Positions 44,720 to 53,659 of a stretch of 64,000 nt of DNA are shown here, in pieces. Both the position numbers and the translations under genes were made by a program. The notes beneath the pieces are model-generated. The model searched no databases. It was not told the DNA's origin and saw only the letters and a list, made by a program, of their open reading frames with translations. Source of the stretch: Pontibacter vulgaris (lineage in GTDB: Bacteria > Bacteroidota > Bacteroidia > Cytophagales > Hymenobacteraceae); assembly GCF_022758145.1 (NCBI RefSeq), contig NZ_JAJVDH010000003.1, positions 992,001 to 1,056,000 of the forward strand. The letters are read 5' to 3'. Numbering within the stretch: position 1 is the first letter of the stretch; each line of letters begins with the position of its first letter.

Positions 44720-45745
44720 TTACTCCACTGTAAAATCAATTTCCAGCAGCTCTGAATGGCCTTGGTCGTCATCTGTAACAACTACTATTTTATACTTACT
44801 CTTATCTGAAAAGCTTTTTACAACCAACGACTCCGCTTTTCCTTTAAATACATTACCATCAGTTTGTGTAATTAAAGCAGCATTGATAATTGCCGGAGAA
44901 GCAGGATCTGTAGCATCGGACAACGACTTTAACGGAATATACCCGACATAACTACCCAACACTTCACCATCTACAATAGCATTAGGGGCACTTTCGATAG
45001 ATGAGGAGAAAAACAACTTTTGATCAAAGACATAAGCTCCTGAAAAACCCGCCTGGTACTGTTGCAGTTTTGGTAAAGTGAAAAAGTAAAAAGCAGGCGT
45101 TGGTACAGCAGCACCTTCAATTAAAAAAGAAGCAAATTCATCAATATTATACACAATAAGCACATTTAAGCCAGCTCCTAAAGCTCGGTGCATTAAGTAT
45201 ACTTTATAATTACTAAAGGCCATACCTTCGATATTCAGCACATCCTCCCCTACCACTTGCTTGTTTTGCTGCAAAGGATAGTATAATTCATCAAGCTTTA
45301 CTTCTTTAACCTGCAAAGCATTATCTGAAACAGCTGGCAAAGGCAAAATATAAGCTTTGTTGCGTGGCTTGGCAGAACCAGAACCTAGAGCCACCAGGTA
45401 ATCGTTGCCTTTATACTTCAAGGCAGCCATACTTTCCAAATCAGGTTTAACGGGTTTTGGAATGCGGCCGGAAACAAAGCTGCTTGTATCAAACATAGCC
45501 AACCGCCGAACCAATTTATACTTACTATCCAGCTGGTAAAGGAAAGGAGAATCATCTCCGTTGATGTAATAATGATCTCCAACCATCTCCAGACCAGACG
45601 CAGAAGGGATATCAGCATAGAAAACTTTCTTTACTATAGTTGCTTTCATGGTAGAACGGGAATTGGAGCTAACATCAGAAGTATGGCAGGAAGTATAAAG
45701 CAAACTGCTTAATAAAATTAAATAAAAAGTAAGTTTAGCAGGCAT
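44720..45745 (-). CDS. Lipoprotein, phytase-like/beta-propeller-like, inside the nuo cluster
   Basis: A 341-residue putative lipoprotein (signal ending LLYTSC, Cys20). The body repeats strands of the type ASGLEMVGDHYYINGDDSPFLYQLDSKYKLVRRLAMFD, ESMAALKYKGNDYLVALGSGS, LNIEGMAFSNYKVYLMHRA and GKAESLVVKSFSDKSKYKIVVVTDDD. These look like blades of a beta-propeller of the esterase-like phytase/DUF6929 sort. The enzyme role is unproven. It is transcribed against the operon and sits exactly between nuoJ and nuoK, a place normally without a gene. Nothing links it functionally to complex I. Confidence 0.75.
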   Translation of the reverse strand: MPAKLTFYLILLSSLLYTSCHTSDVSSNSRSTMKATIVKKVFYADIPSASGLEMVGDHYYINGDDSPFLYQLDSKYKLVRRLAMFDTSSFVSGRIPKPVKPDLESMAALKYKGNDYLVALGSGSAKPRNKAYILPLPAVSDNALQVKEVKLDELYYPLQQNKQVVGEDVLNIEGMAFSNYKVYLMHRALGAGLNVLIVYNIDEFASFLIEGAAVPTPAFYFFTLPKLQQYQAGFSGAYVFDQKLFFSSSIESAPNAIVDGEVLGSYVGYIPLKSLSDATDPASPAIINAALITQTDGNVFKGKAESLVVKSFSDKSKYKIVVVTDDDQGHSELLEIDFTVE

Positions 45746-46121
45746 AAGTATAAATGCTGGTGAAAAGCCGAGCCTGTATACGGAAAGCTGATCTAAGCAG
45801 CTAATTCCTATTAAAACTACAAATTCACTGATGATATTCAGCTCTGTTATCAGCCAAATAACAAATCAAACACAAGGGATGATTTGGCATTACTCTCCAT
45901 AATAAAGTAAAAGAGTGACTTATTAAGTGGAACGGCCCACTAAGATTGCACAAAAAGGCACTGAAAGTATACGTTTCTGAGTCTGCCAATAAGTTTGCTG
46001 AGCCTAATCATTTGTAGCTAAGAAGAATGGAAATATGTTATGGATTTATGAAAAATGAGGATAACTTTGCGGCACGAATTTTTGGACTATAATATTATCA
46101 GTAAATCCGTTCAGCCCACTA
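45746..46121. other. Gene-free interval upstream of nuoK
   Basis: A 376-bp interval between the divergent lipoprotein gene and nuoK. It contains the nuoK -7 box at 46062 and no gene-like frame. Confidence 0.5.
46062..46069 (+). promoter_or_regulatory. -7 promoter box of nuoKLMN
   Basis: TAACTTTG matches TAnnTTTG and lies 53 bases before nuoK. The -33 element is weak. It could drive nuoK-N separately from nuoA-J. Confidence 0.5.
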
Positions 46122-46454
46122 ATGATGAACCAGATACCTGAGGTTATCAGAACCGTTCCTTTAGAATATTACTTATACTTTAGCACCGCACTGTTTGTGA
46201 TCGGAGTGATTGGTGTACTTACCAGACGCAATGCTATTGTAATTTTTATGTGTGTGGAGCTTATGCTTAACTCCGTAAACCTGCTTCTTACAGCATTGTC
46301 TGCTTACCGCTCAGACCCTAATGGTCAGGTATTTGTGTTTTTTATCATGGCTGTAGCGGCCGCCGAAGTATGCGTGGGCCTTGCTATTATAGTTATGATA
46401 TACCGCAACATCCGATCTACGGATGTACAGTTGCTGAACTACCTGAAGTGGTAA
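46122..46454 (+). CDS. nuoK: NADH-quinone oxidoreductase subunit K
   Basis: A small membrane subunit next to NuoJ in the proton-pumping arm. The 110-residue protein has three spans, with the conserved Glu residues in CVELMLNSVNLLL and MAVAAAEVCVGLAIIV. The second codon is also Met. It begins the second half of the split operon. Confidence 0.96.
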   Translation: MMNQIPEVIRTVPLEYYLYFSTALFVIGVIGVLTRRNAIVIFMCVELMLNSVNLLLTALSAYRSDPNGQVFVFFIMAVAAAEVCVGLAIIVMIYRNIRSTDVQLLNYLKW

Positions 46455-46501
46455 TAGTATCTAAAGAATCCCTGAATTAGCTTAATTAAATCATACGCTA
46501 C

Positions 46502-48463
46502 ATGCCAGAAATAGTAATGCCCAACAACAACCAGGAAATGGCGCTGCTGTGTTTGCTCGTTCCGCTCCTGCCGCTGCTTGGCTTTATCCTGAATGGGTTA
46601 GGAAACCGAAAATTGGCCAAAGGGCTCGTTTCTCTTATCGGTTGTGCTACCGTACTCGCTTCATTCCTGATCTCGATTTACCTCTTTTTAGATTTCACAG
46701 CTAATGGCAGCAAGCCATACCTGGTAGATTTCTACGACTGGATCTCAGTGGGTACGCTGCAGATCGGTTTCTCTTTTATGATCGACCAGCTGACGCTGCT
46801 GATGATGCTGATGGTTACCGGTATTGGCTTCCTGATCCACGTTTACTCGGCTGGCTACATGAGCCACGACGAGAACATGGGTAAATTCTTCGCTTACCTG
46901 AACCTGTTCCTTTTCTCGATGCTACTGCTCGTGATGGGCTCTAACTATGTGATGATGTTCGTGGGTTGGGAAGGTGTAGGTCTTTGCTCTTACCTGCTCA
47001 TCGGTTTCTGGAATAAGAATACTAACTATAACAATGCCGCCAAAAAAGCCTTTATTATGAACCGTATCGGTGACCTGGGCTTTTTGCTAGGTATTTTCCT
47101 GATATTCATAACTTTTGGCAGCGTAAGCTATCCGCAGGTTTTCCTGGAAGCTTCTAAAGTTACCGGCATCGATACACCTGTTATGATTGCCATTACATTG
47201 CTACTTTTTGTAGGTGCAATGGGTAAGAGTGCGCAGTTGCCGTTATTTACCTGGTTACCGGATGCGATGGCTGGCCCTACGCCGGTTTCTGCCCTGATAC
47301 ACGCGGCAACCATGGTTACAGCTGGTATTTACATGGTACTGCGTTCTAATGTGCTCTATGTATTGGCTCCGACAACGCTGGATGTGATTGCAGTTATTGG
47401 TCTGGTTACGGCACTTGTAGCTGCAACTATAGGCCTGGCACAAAACGATATTAAAAAGGTACTGGCTTATTCTACAGTATCTCAGCTGGGCTTTATGTTC
47501 CTGGCGCTGGGTGTGATGGCCTTTTCTTCTTCCATCTTCCACGTACTTACACACGCTTTCTTCAAAGCATTGTTGTTCCTAGGCGCTGGTAGCGTAATCC
47601 ATGCCATGAGCAACGAGCAGGATATCCGTAGTATGGGTGGTCTGAGAAAATGGTTACCAATCACGTTTATTACCTTCCTAATCGGTACACTGGCTATTTC
47701 TGGTATTCCGCCGTTTGCCGGTTTCTTCTCTAAAGATGAGTTATTGGCGCACGTGTATGAACACAACAAGATTATGTGGGTTGGCGGTTTGCTGGCCTCT
47801 TTCATGACAGCTTTCTACATGTTCCGCCTTCTGTTCCTGACTTTCTTCGGCAAGTTCAGAGGTACAGAAGAACAACGCCACCACCTGCACGAATCGCCGG
47901 CTTCGATGACATTCCCGCTGATTGTGCTGGCTATACTTTCAACTATAGGTGGTTTCCTGGGCTTACCGGCTGTGTTTGGCGAGAATATGCACGTGCTGCA
48001 AAACTACCTGAATCCAATCTACGACTTTGCCAGAATAGCAAACGGCGCAGCTTTAGAGGCTCCTCACATGGACCATGCAACTGAATATATGCTGATGGGT
48101 ATTTCGGTAGCAGTTGCTGTAGTTGCCATCATCATTGCTTATGTAATGTATGTGAAGAAAGATACCGTACCGGCTCCGGAAACGGCAAAGCTTTCTCCTA
48201 TCCATAACCTGATCTACAACAAATATTACATCGACGAGCTTTACGATGCGATCATCGTTCGTCCGCTGATGGCTATTTCTACAGCATTCCATCGCTTTAT
48301 TGATGTGATACTGGTGGATGGTATTGTGAATGGCTTCGGCAAATTTGTAATGTTAAGTGGCCGCACATTGCGTTATGCACAAAGCGGCGTTATCAGCTTC
48401 TATGTGCTGGTAATGGTATTCAGCATTGCCCTGATTCTATTTTTAAACTTCTTTATCGGATAA
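46502..48463 (+). CDS. nuoL: NADH-quinone oxidoreductase subunit L
   Basis: A Mrp antiporter-like subunit at the tip of the membrane arm, with the long lateral helix. The 653-residue protein contains the antiporter core (MMFVGWEGVGLCSYLLIGFW, GAMGKSAQLPLFTWLPDAMAGPTPVSALIHAATMVTAG, HVLTHAFFKALLFLGAGSVIH) and an extended C-terminus. The gap to nuoM is 12 bp. Confidence 0.97.
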   Translation: MPEIVMPNNNQEMALLCLLVPLLPLLGFILNGLGNRKLAKGLVSLIGCATVLASFLISIYLFLDFTANGSKPYLVDFYDWISVGTLQIGFSFMIDQLTLLMMLMVTGIGFLIHVYSAGYMSHDENMGKFFAYLNLFLFSMLLLVMGSNYVMMFVGWEGVGLCSYLLIGFWNKNTNYNNAAKKAFIMNRIGDLGFLLGIFLIFITFGSVSYPQVFLEASKVTGIDTPVMIAITLLLFVGAMGKSAQLPLFTWLPDAMAGPTPVSALIHAATMVTAGIYMVLRSNVLYVLAPTTLDVIAVIGLVTALVAATIGLAQNDIKKVLAYSTVSQLGFMFLALGVMAFSSSIFHVLTHAFFKALLFLGAGSVIHAMSNEQDIRSMGGLRKWLPITFITFLIGTLAISGIPPFAGFFSKDELLAHVYEHNKIMWVGGLLASFMTAFYMFRLLFLTFFGKFRGTEEQRHHLHESPASMTFPLIVLAILSTIGGFLGLPAVFGENMHVLQNYLNPIYDFARIANGAALEAPHMDHATEYMLMGISVAVAVVAIIIAYVMYVKKDTVPAPETAKLSPIHNLIYNKYYIDELYDAIIVRPLMAISTAFHRFIDVILVDGIVNGFGKFVMLSGRTLRYAQSGVISFYVLVMVFSIALILFLNFFIG

Positions 48464-48475
48464 GGTTCTTAGAAG

Positions 48476-49927
48476 ATGATTACAGCTCTTTTACTTTTCT
48501 GGCCTGCCTTAGCTGCCCTGGTGGTGCTTCTGCTAAAAGGACAGGGTGCCAAGAAAGTGGCTTTTGTAGCGGCACTCGTTGAGTTTGCCATTGCTTTGTT
48601 TGCTACTGCTGGTTTTACGCCTGAAGTTACAGCACCACAGTACGCGCTTGATATTCCGTGGATAGCAAGTGCAGGTATCGGTTTCAGCATTGGCATGGAT
48701 GGCATCAGCCTTCTGATGGTGCTCCTGACTACTTTCCTTATTCCGTTAATCATACTTTCGGCTTTTAAACACGATTATAAGAACCCGAATGTTTTTTACG
48801 CCCTGATCCTGTTCATGCAAACCGGCCTTATCGGAGTGTTTGTATCACTGGATGCCTTCCTGTTCTACTTCTTCTGGGAAGTGGCGCTTATTCCGATCTA
48901 CTTTATTGCAGCTATCTGGGGTGGCGAAAATCGCATTAAGGTTACATTCAAGTTCTTTGTATACACGATCTTTGGCTCGTTGTTTATGCTGGCTGCGTTC
49001 GTATACTTATACTTCCAGACTCCGGGCACACATACTTCAAACGTAAACGCCTTCTACCAACTGGCACTCGATAGCAGCTCGCAAGGTTGGATCTTCTGGT
49101 TCTTGTTCCTGGCTTTTGCTATTAAAATGCCGGTATTCCCATTCCATACCTGGCAGCCCGATACTTATACAGAGTCTCCTGCTCCGGCAACGATGCTTCT
49201 TTCAGGTATTATGCTGAAAATGGGTATTTATGGTGTCCTGCGCTGGTTATTACCTGTAGTGCCACTTGGTGTTAGCCAGTGGGATGAAGTGGTACTTATA
49301 CTTTCCATTATCGGTATAGTTTATGCCTCTGTCATCGCTATTCGCCAGCAAGACCTGAAACGCCTGATCGCTTATTCTTCTATCGCGCACGTTGGTCTTA
49401 TCTCTGCCGGTATCTTTACACTGAATGAGCAGGGCTTACAGGGTGGCGTTATCCAGATGCTGAGCCACGGTATAAACGTAGTTGGTTTGTTCTTCATCAT
49501 CGACATTATTTACAGCCGCACCAAAACAAGAGAGATCAGCAGCCTGGGTGGTATTACACAAACAACACCAGCGCTTTCTATCTTCTTTATGATCCTGCTG
49601 CTGGGTTCTGTGGCACTTCCGCTTACAAACGGTTTCGTGGGTGAGTTCCTGTTGCTTTCCGGTGTGTTCCAGTTTAACAACTACTTTGGTGCCATTGCCG
49701 GCCTTACAATTATACTTGGCGCGGTGTATATGCTGCGTATGTTCCAGGGTGTAATGTTCGGAAACAAATCTACTCATACAGAAGGCTTTACAGACCTGAC
49801 ATTTACCGAAATGGCTGTACTTATACCTTTGGTGATCATGGTGTTCTGGATCGGATTGTTCCCAAATACTTTCCTAAGCATTTCAGAGCCTGCAGTTATC
49901 AACCTGTTAAGCATCATCAAACGATAG
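48476..49927 (+). CDS. nuoM: NADH-quinone oxidoreductase subunit M
   Basis: The second antiporter-like subunit. The 483-residue protein has about 14 spans. Proton-path motifs are FYFFWEVALIPIYFI (conserved Glu), FAIKMPVFPFHTWQPDTYTESPAPATMLLSGIMLKMG (conserved Lys region) and YSSIAHVGLISAGIF. nuoN follows after 28 bp. Confidence 0.97.
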   Translation: MITALLLFWPALAALVVLLLKGQGAKKVAFVAALVEFAIALFATAGFTPEVTAPQYALDIPWIASAGIGFSIGMDGISLLMVLLTTFLIPLIILSAFKHDYKNPNVFYALILFMQTGLIGVFVSLDAFLFYFFWEVALIPIYFIAAIWGGENRIKVTFKFFVYTIFGSLFMLAAFVYLYFQTPGTHTSNVNAFYQLALDSSSQGWIFWFLFLAFAIKMPVFPFHTWQPDTYTESPAPATMLLSGIMLKMGIYGVLRWLLPVVPLGVSQWDEVVLILSIIGIVYASVIAIRQQDLKRLIAYSSIAHVGLISAGIFTLNEQGLQGGVIQMLSHGINVVGLFFIIDIIYSRTKTREISSLGGITQTTPALSIFFMILLLGSVALPLTNGFVGEFLLLSGVFQFNNYFGAIAGLTIILGAVYMLRMFQGVMFGNKSTHTEGFTDLTFTEMAVLIPLVIMVFWIGLFPNTFLSISEPAVINLLSIIKR

Positions 49928-49955
49928 ACAATATTAATACAGGAAATAAGACGAC

Positions 49956-51338
49956 ATGACTTCGATTATACTTCTATCTGTTTTCGGGATTATTAACCTC
50001 TTTGTAGGTTTCCTGAAGTCGAACAGAATATTGTTGCCGCTGGCGCTGCTCTTCCTGGCAGTGGTGTTTGGTGCCAACTTGTTTAACTGGAACGATACGC
50101 AGAGCTATTTTAACAACATGCTCACCATCGATAATTATGCGGTGGCATTTACAGGCATTATGGTACTTTCCACCTTGCTGCTTATCCCATTCTCACAGCG
50201 CTACATCGATACAAAAGATGAAAACCTGGCAGAATACTACTCGCTGCTATTATTCTCGCTGGTAGGTGCTGTCATGATGGTAAGCTACGAAAACCTGATC
50301 ATGCTTTTTGTAGGCATCGAGATCCTTTCAATCAGCATGTATGTACTGGCAGGCAGCGACAAGAAGAGCCTTCGTTCTAACGAGGCAGCTTTAAAGTACT
50401 TCCTGATGGGTTCTTTCTTTACCGGTGTGCTTTTATTCGGTATGGTAATGATCTACGGCGCAACAGGTTCTTTCAACATCACGGAAATTGGTGCTGCACA
50501 GGTATCGGCTGACGGTGTTACAAACACCATGTTCGTGCTTGGCCTTTTAGTAACCATTATCGGTATTTCGTTTAAAATTTCTGCTGCTCCTTTCCACTTC
50601 TGGACACCGGATGTATACCAGGGTACTCCAACGCTGTTTACTTCGTACATGTCTACTATAGTAAAAACGGCAGGTGTCGCGGCATTTTATAAGTTAATGG
50701 CATCTGCTTTTGCAGCATCTTATACTACCTGGTTCCCGACACTAATTGCAATTACAGTACTTACTTTAGTAGTAGGTAACATTGGAGCTGTAGTTCAGAA
50801 GAATGTAAAACGTATGCTGGCATACTCCAGTATCTCGCACGCTGGCTACCTGCTAATGTCGCTGATCGCGTTTAACGAGCGTTCTGATTCATCTATCTTC
50901 TTTTACTCGCTGGCCTACTCTACAGCAACTATAGCTGCCTTTGGGGTACTAAAGTTAGTAGCAGACCAACGCAAGGATGAGACATTTGAAGCCTTCAATG
51001 GCTTGGGAAGAACCAACCCGCTTTTAGCTTTTGCAATGACCGTATCAATGATGTCTTTAGCAGGTATTCCGCTAACTGCCGGCTTCTTTGCTAAGTTTTT
51101 TGTATTTGCTTCGGTATTAGAAGATGCAAACCTGATGTGGCTTGTAGTTATTGCAGTGTTACTGGCTGCAGTTGGTATTTACTACTACTTTAAAGTAGTT
51201 ATAGCCATGTATATGCGCCCGGCAGAAAACCAGGAAAAGGTTGGAGTAAACAGCTTCACTTCTTTCACTTTGATATTCATAACCATACTAACTATACTTC
51301 TGGGTATAGTTCCAGCTCTGGTAAGCGATATACTGTAG
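49956..51338 (+). CDS. nuoN: NADH-quinone oxidoreductase subunit N
   Basis: The third antiporter-like subunit and last gene of the cluster. The 460-residue protein has conserved LFVGIEILSISMYVLAG, FKISAAPFHFWTPDVYQGTPTLFTSYMSTIVKTAG and YSSISHAGYLLMSL. A terminator lies 20 bases after the stop. Confidence 0.96.
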   Translation: MTSIILLSVFGIINLFVGFLKSNRILLPLALLFLAVVFGANLFNWNDTQSYFNNMLTIDNYAVAFTGIMVLSTLLLIPFSQRYIDTKDENLAEYYSLLLFSLVGAVMMVSYENLIMLFVGIEILSISMYVLAGSDKKSLRSNEAALKYFLMGSFFTGVLLFGMVMIYGATGSFNITEIGAAQVSADGVTNTMFVLGLLVTIIGISFKISAAPFHFWTPDVYQGTPTLFTSYMSTIVKTAGVAAFYKLMASAFAASYTTWFPTLIAITVLTLVVGNIGAVVQKNVKRMLAYSSISHAGYLLMSLIAFNERSDSSIFFYSLAYSTATIAAFGVLKLVADQRKDETFEAFNGLGRTNPLLAFAMTVSMMSLAGIPLTAGFFAKFFVFASVLEDANLMWLVVIAVLLAAVGIYYYFKVVIAMYMRPAENQEKVGVNSFTSFTLIFITILTILLGIVPALVSDIL

Positions 51339-51358
51339 ATTCTATCTGCTTTTAAAAT

Positions 51359-51387
51359 AAAAGGCTGCCCGAACAAAGCAGCCTTTT
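51359..51387 (+). terminator. Terminator of the nuo operon
   Basis: The arms AAAAGGCTGC and GCAGCCTTTT around a 9-base loop are followed by a T-rich tract. Confidence 0.82.
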
Positions 51388-51517
51388 GTTTTGCCGGCTA
51401 GGTTATAAGTATGTAGTTTCAAGTATAAATTAGAAAGCTGAAACTCATCTTTAATTAAACAACTATCTGCTTGTGCACAACTCAAGGATAAGACCTTGGC
51501 CCTGTAGAAAATGCCAT

Positions 51518-51565
51518 AAACAGAAACGCCTGCCACATTTATACTTGCGGCAGGCGTTTCTGTTT
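51518..51565 (-). terminator. Terminator of aspS
   Basis: Perfect 17-bp arms AAACAGAAACGCCTGCC and GGCAGGCGTTTCTGTTT; the loop contains TATACTT. It lies 17 bases past the aspS stop and could also act on the plus strand. Confidence 0.8.
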
Positions 51566-51582
51566 AATTATATACTTTCCTT

Positions 51583-53340
51583 CTAGTGAGGGAGATTCTT
51601 TAGCTTGATATGCAGCTCTTCTAATTGCGCATCGGCAATCGGAGAAGGTGCGTCTATCATTACATCGCGGCCTGAATTGTTTTTAGGGAATGCAATGTAA
51701 TCGCGGATAGAATCGGAGCCACCAAACAGGGAGCACAATCTGTCGAAACCAAAAGCGATGCCACCGTGAGGAGGTGCACCATATTCAAATGCATTCAGCA
51801 GGAAGCCAAACTGAGCTTCAGCCTCTGCTTTTGAGAAACCAAGTAGTTTAAACATCTGCTCCTGCAACCTGCGATCGTGGATACGGATAGAACCGCCACC
51901 CACTTCCACGCCATTAATTACCATATCGTAGGCATTGGCACGGATCTCGCCAGGCGTATCGTCTATAAGTTCGATATCTTCCGGCTTAGGCGATGTGAAC
52001 GGATGGTGCATGGCATGGTAGCGCTGAGAGTCTTCGTCCCACTCCAGCAACGGGAAATCAACAACCCAAAGCGGAGAGAAAACATTCTTATCACGCAGGC
52101 CAAGGCGCTCACCCATTTCCAGGCGAAGCTCGTTCAGGGCTTTGCGGGTTTTATCTTTAGCACCAGCAAGTATAAGCAACAGGTCGCCAGGCTTGGCATT
52201 GAAAGCAGTTGCCCAGGCAGCAAGGTCTTCCGGCGTATAGAATTTATCTACAGATGATTTAACAGAGCCATCATCGCCAACACGGGCGTATACCAGACCT
52301 GTTGCGCCAACCTGCGGGCGTTTTACAAAATCAGTAAGTTCATCGAGTTGCTTACGCGTATAGTGGGCTGCACCAGTTGCGTTTATACCTACAACCAGCT
52401 CGGCATCGTCAAAAACTTTGAAGCCTTTGTGTTTCACCAGTGGGTTAAGCTCTACAAAACGCATTTCAAAGCGCGTATCAGGCTTATCCGAACCATAATA
52501 CTTCATGGCATCCGCGTAGGTCATACGCGGTAATTTATTAATATGCACGCCCTTAACTGTAGAGAAAAGGTGTTTTACCAAACCTTCAAATGTGTTCAGG
52601 ATATCTTCCTGCGTTACAAAAGAAAGCTCGCAGTCAATCTGGGTAAATTCCGGCTGGCGGTCGGCACGCAGGTCCTCGTCGCGGAAGCATTTTACAATCT
52701 GGTAATATTTATCAAAACCAGAAACCATCAGCAGCTGCTTAAACGTTTGCGGCGATTGTGGCAGCGCGTAAAACTCACCCGGGTTCATGCGGCTTGGCAC
52801 CACAAAATCACGGGCGCCTTCCGGCGTAGATTTTATAAGGACCGGGGTTTCTACTTCAATAAAGTAAAGATTATCCAGGTAATTGCGGGTTTCACGCATC
52901 ACACGGTGACGCAGCTCCAGGTTGCGGCGCACAGGTGTACGGCGCAGGTCCAGGTAGCGGTACTTCATGCGCAGGTCGTCGCCGCCATCGGTTTCGTCCT
53001 CTATCATGAAAGGCGGTAACTTGGCAGCATTCAGCACTTCCAGTTTCGTCACCTTTAGCTCTATCGCTCCGGTTGGTATTTTATCGTTTTTAGATTCGCG
53101 CTCAATTACTTTACCAACCACTCTTATCACGTATTCACGGCCCAGGCTGCGTGCCTGGTTCAGTAAAGCTTCTGGTGTTAAACCTTCTTCGAAGCTTAGC
53201 TGCGTAATGCCATAGCGGTCGCGCAGGTCTATCCAGAGCATACCACCTTTATCGCGCTGGCGCTGTACCCAGCCGGTAAGTATAACTTCTTCGCCTACAT
53301 TATCTATTCGTAGTTCGCCACAAGTATGAGATCGGAGCAT
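51583..53340 (-). CDS. aspS: Aspartyl-tRNA synthetase
   Basis: Charges tRNA-Asp with aspartate. The 585-residue length is that of the bacterial type with a GAD insertion domain. It has the OB-fold anticodon domain ([23 protein letters not shown] is close to the start in the frame [11 protein letters not shown]), class II motif 2 in [19 protein letters not shown], the flipping-loop region [25 protein letters not shown], and motif 3 [10 protein letters not shown] see no features to decide whether it is discriminating or not. It is transcribed alone, convergent with the nuo operon. Confidence 0.97.
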   Translation of the reverse strand: MLRSHTCGELRIDNVGEEVILTGWVQRQRDKGGMLWIDLRDRYGITQLSFEEGLTPEALLNQARSLGREYVIRVVGKVIERESKNDKIPTGAIELKVTKLEVLNAAKLPPFMIEDETDGGDDLRMKYRYLDLRRTPVRRNLELRHRVMRETRNYLDNLYFIEVETPVLIKSTPEGARDFVVPSRMNPGEFYALPQSPQTFKQLLMVSGFDKYYQIVKCFRDEDLRADRQPEFTQIDCELSFVTQEDILNTFEGLVKHLFSTVKGVHINKLPRMTYADAMKYYGSDKPDTRFEMRFVELNPLVKHKGFKVFDDAELVVGINATGAAHYTRKQLDELTDFVKRPQVGATGLVYARVGDDGSVKSSVDKFYTPEDLAAWATAFNAKPGDLLLILAGAKDKTRKALNELRLEMGERLGLRDKNVFSPLWVVDFPLLEWDEDSQRYHAMHHPFTSPKPEDIELIDDTPGEIRANAYDMVINGVEVGGGSIRIHDRRLQEQMFKLLGFSKAEAEAQFGFLLNAFEYGAPPHGGIAFGFDRLCSLFGGSDSIRDYIAFPKNNSGRDVMIDAPSPIADAQLEELHIKLKNLPH

Positions 53341-53659
53341 AGTATCGTTTATAGTTTTGATAGAGCAAAAGTAATGATAGTTTTTCTACGATGCTTGGAA
53401 AACAAAGGTCAGTTAACAGGGTTTTATGGATGATTTACCAGAAAGTATCTACTGTTTGCAGTCAGGAATTTATACTTTATAAGCAGCTATTAACCTAGGA
53501 AGGCACTATAAACGTCGTAATTTATACTTCCTGCTACTGTAATTGATGAAGTTGTTTCAAAACTGAAAAGCCGCGTGGTTTAACCAACCAATCAGGTACT
53601 GCGTTAAGTATCCGTGCTTTACCAGGTATAAGTATATTCCTAAACCATACTTTAAGCCA
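53341..53659. other. Gene-free interval between divergent aspS and GT-C genes
   Basis: A 319-bp interval holding the aspS -7 box and several TATACTT heptamers. No other structure is seen. Confidence 0.5.
53366..53373 (-). promoter_or_regulatory. -7 promoter box of aspS
   Basis: CAAAAGTA on the plus strand reads TACTTTTG on the aspS strand, a TAnnTTTG match 26 bases before the start codon. Confidence 0.45.

Noticed and set aside
44340..46121. Insertion sequence as the cause of the nuoJ-nuoK split
   Set aside because: No transposase, no terminal inverted repeats and no clear target duplication; the interval holds only a lipoprotein gene and small palindromes.
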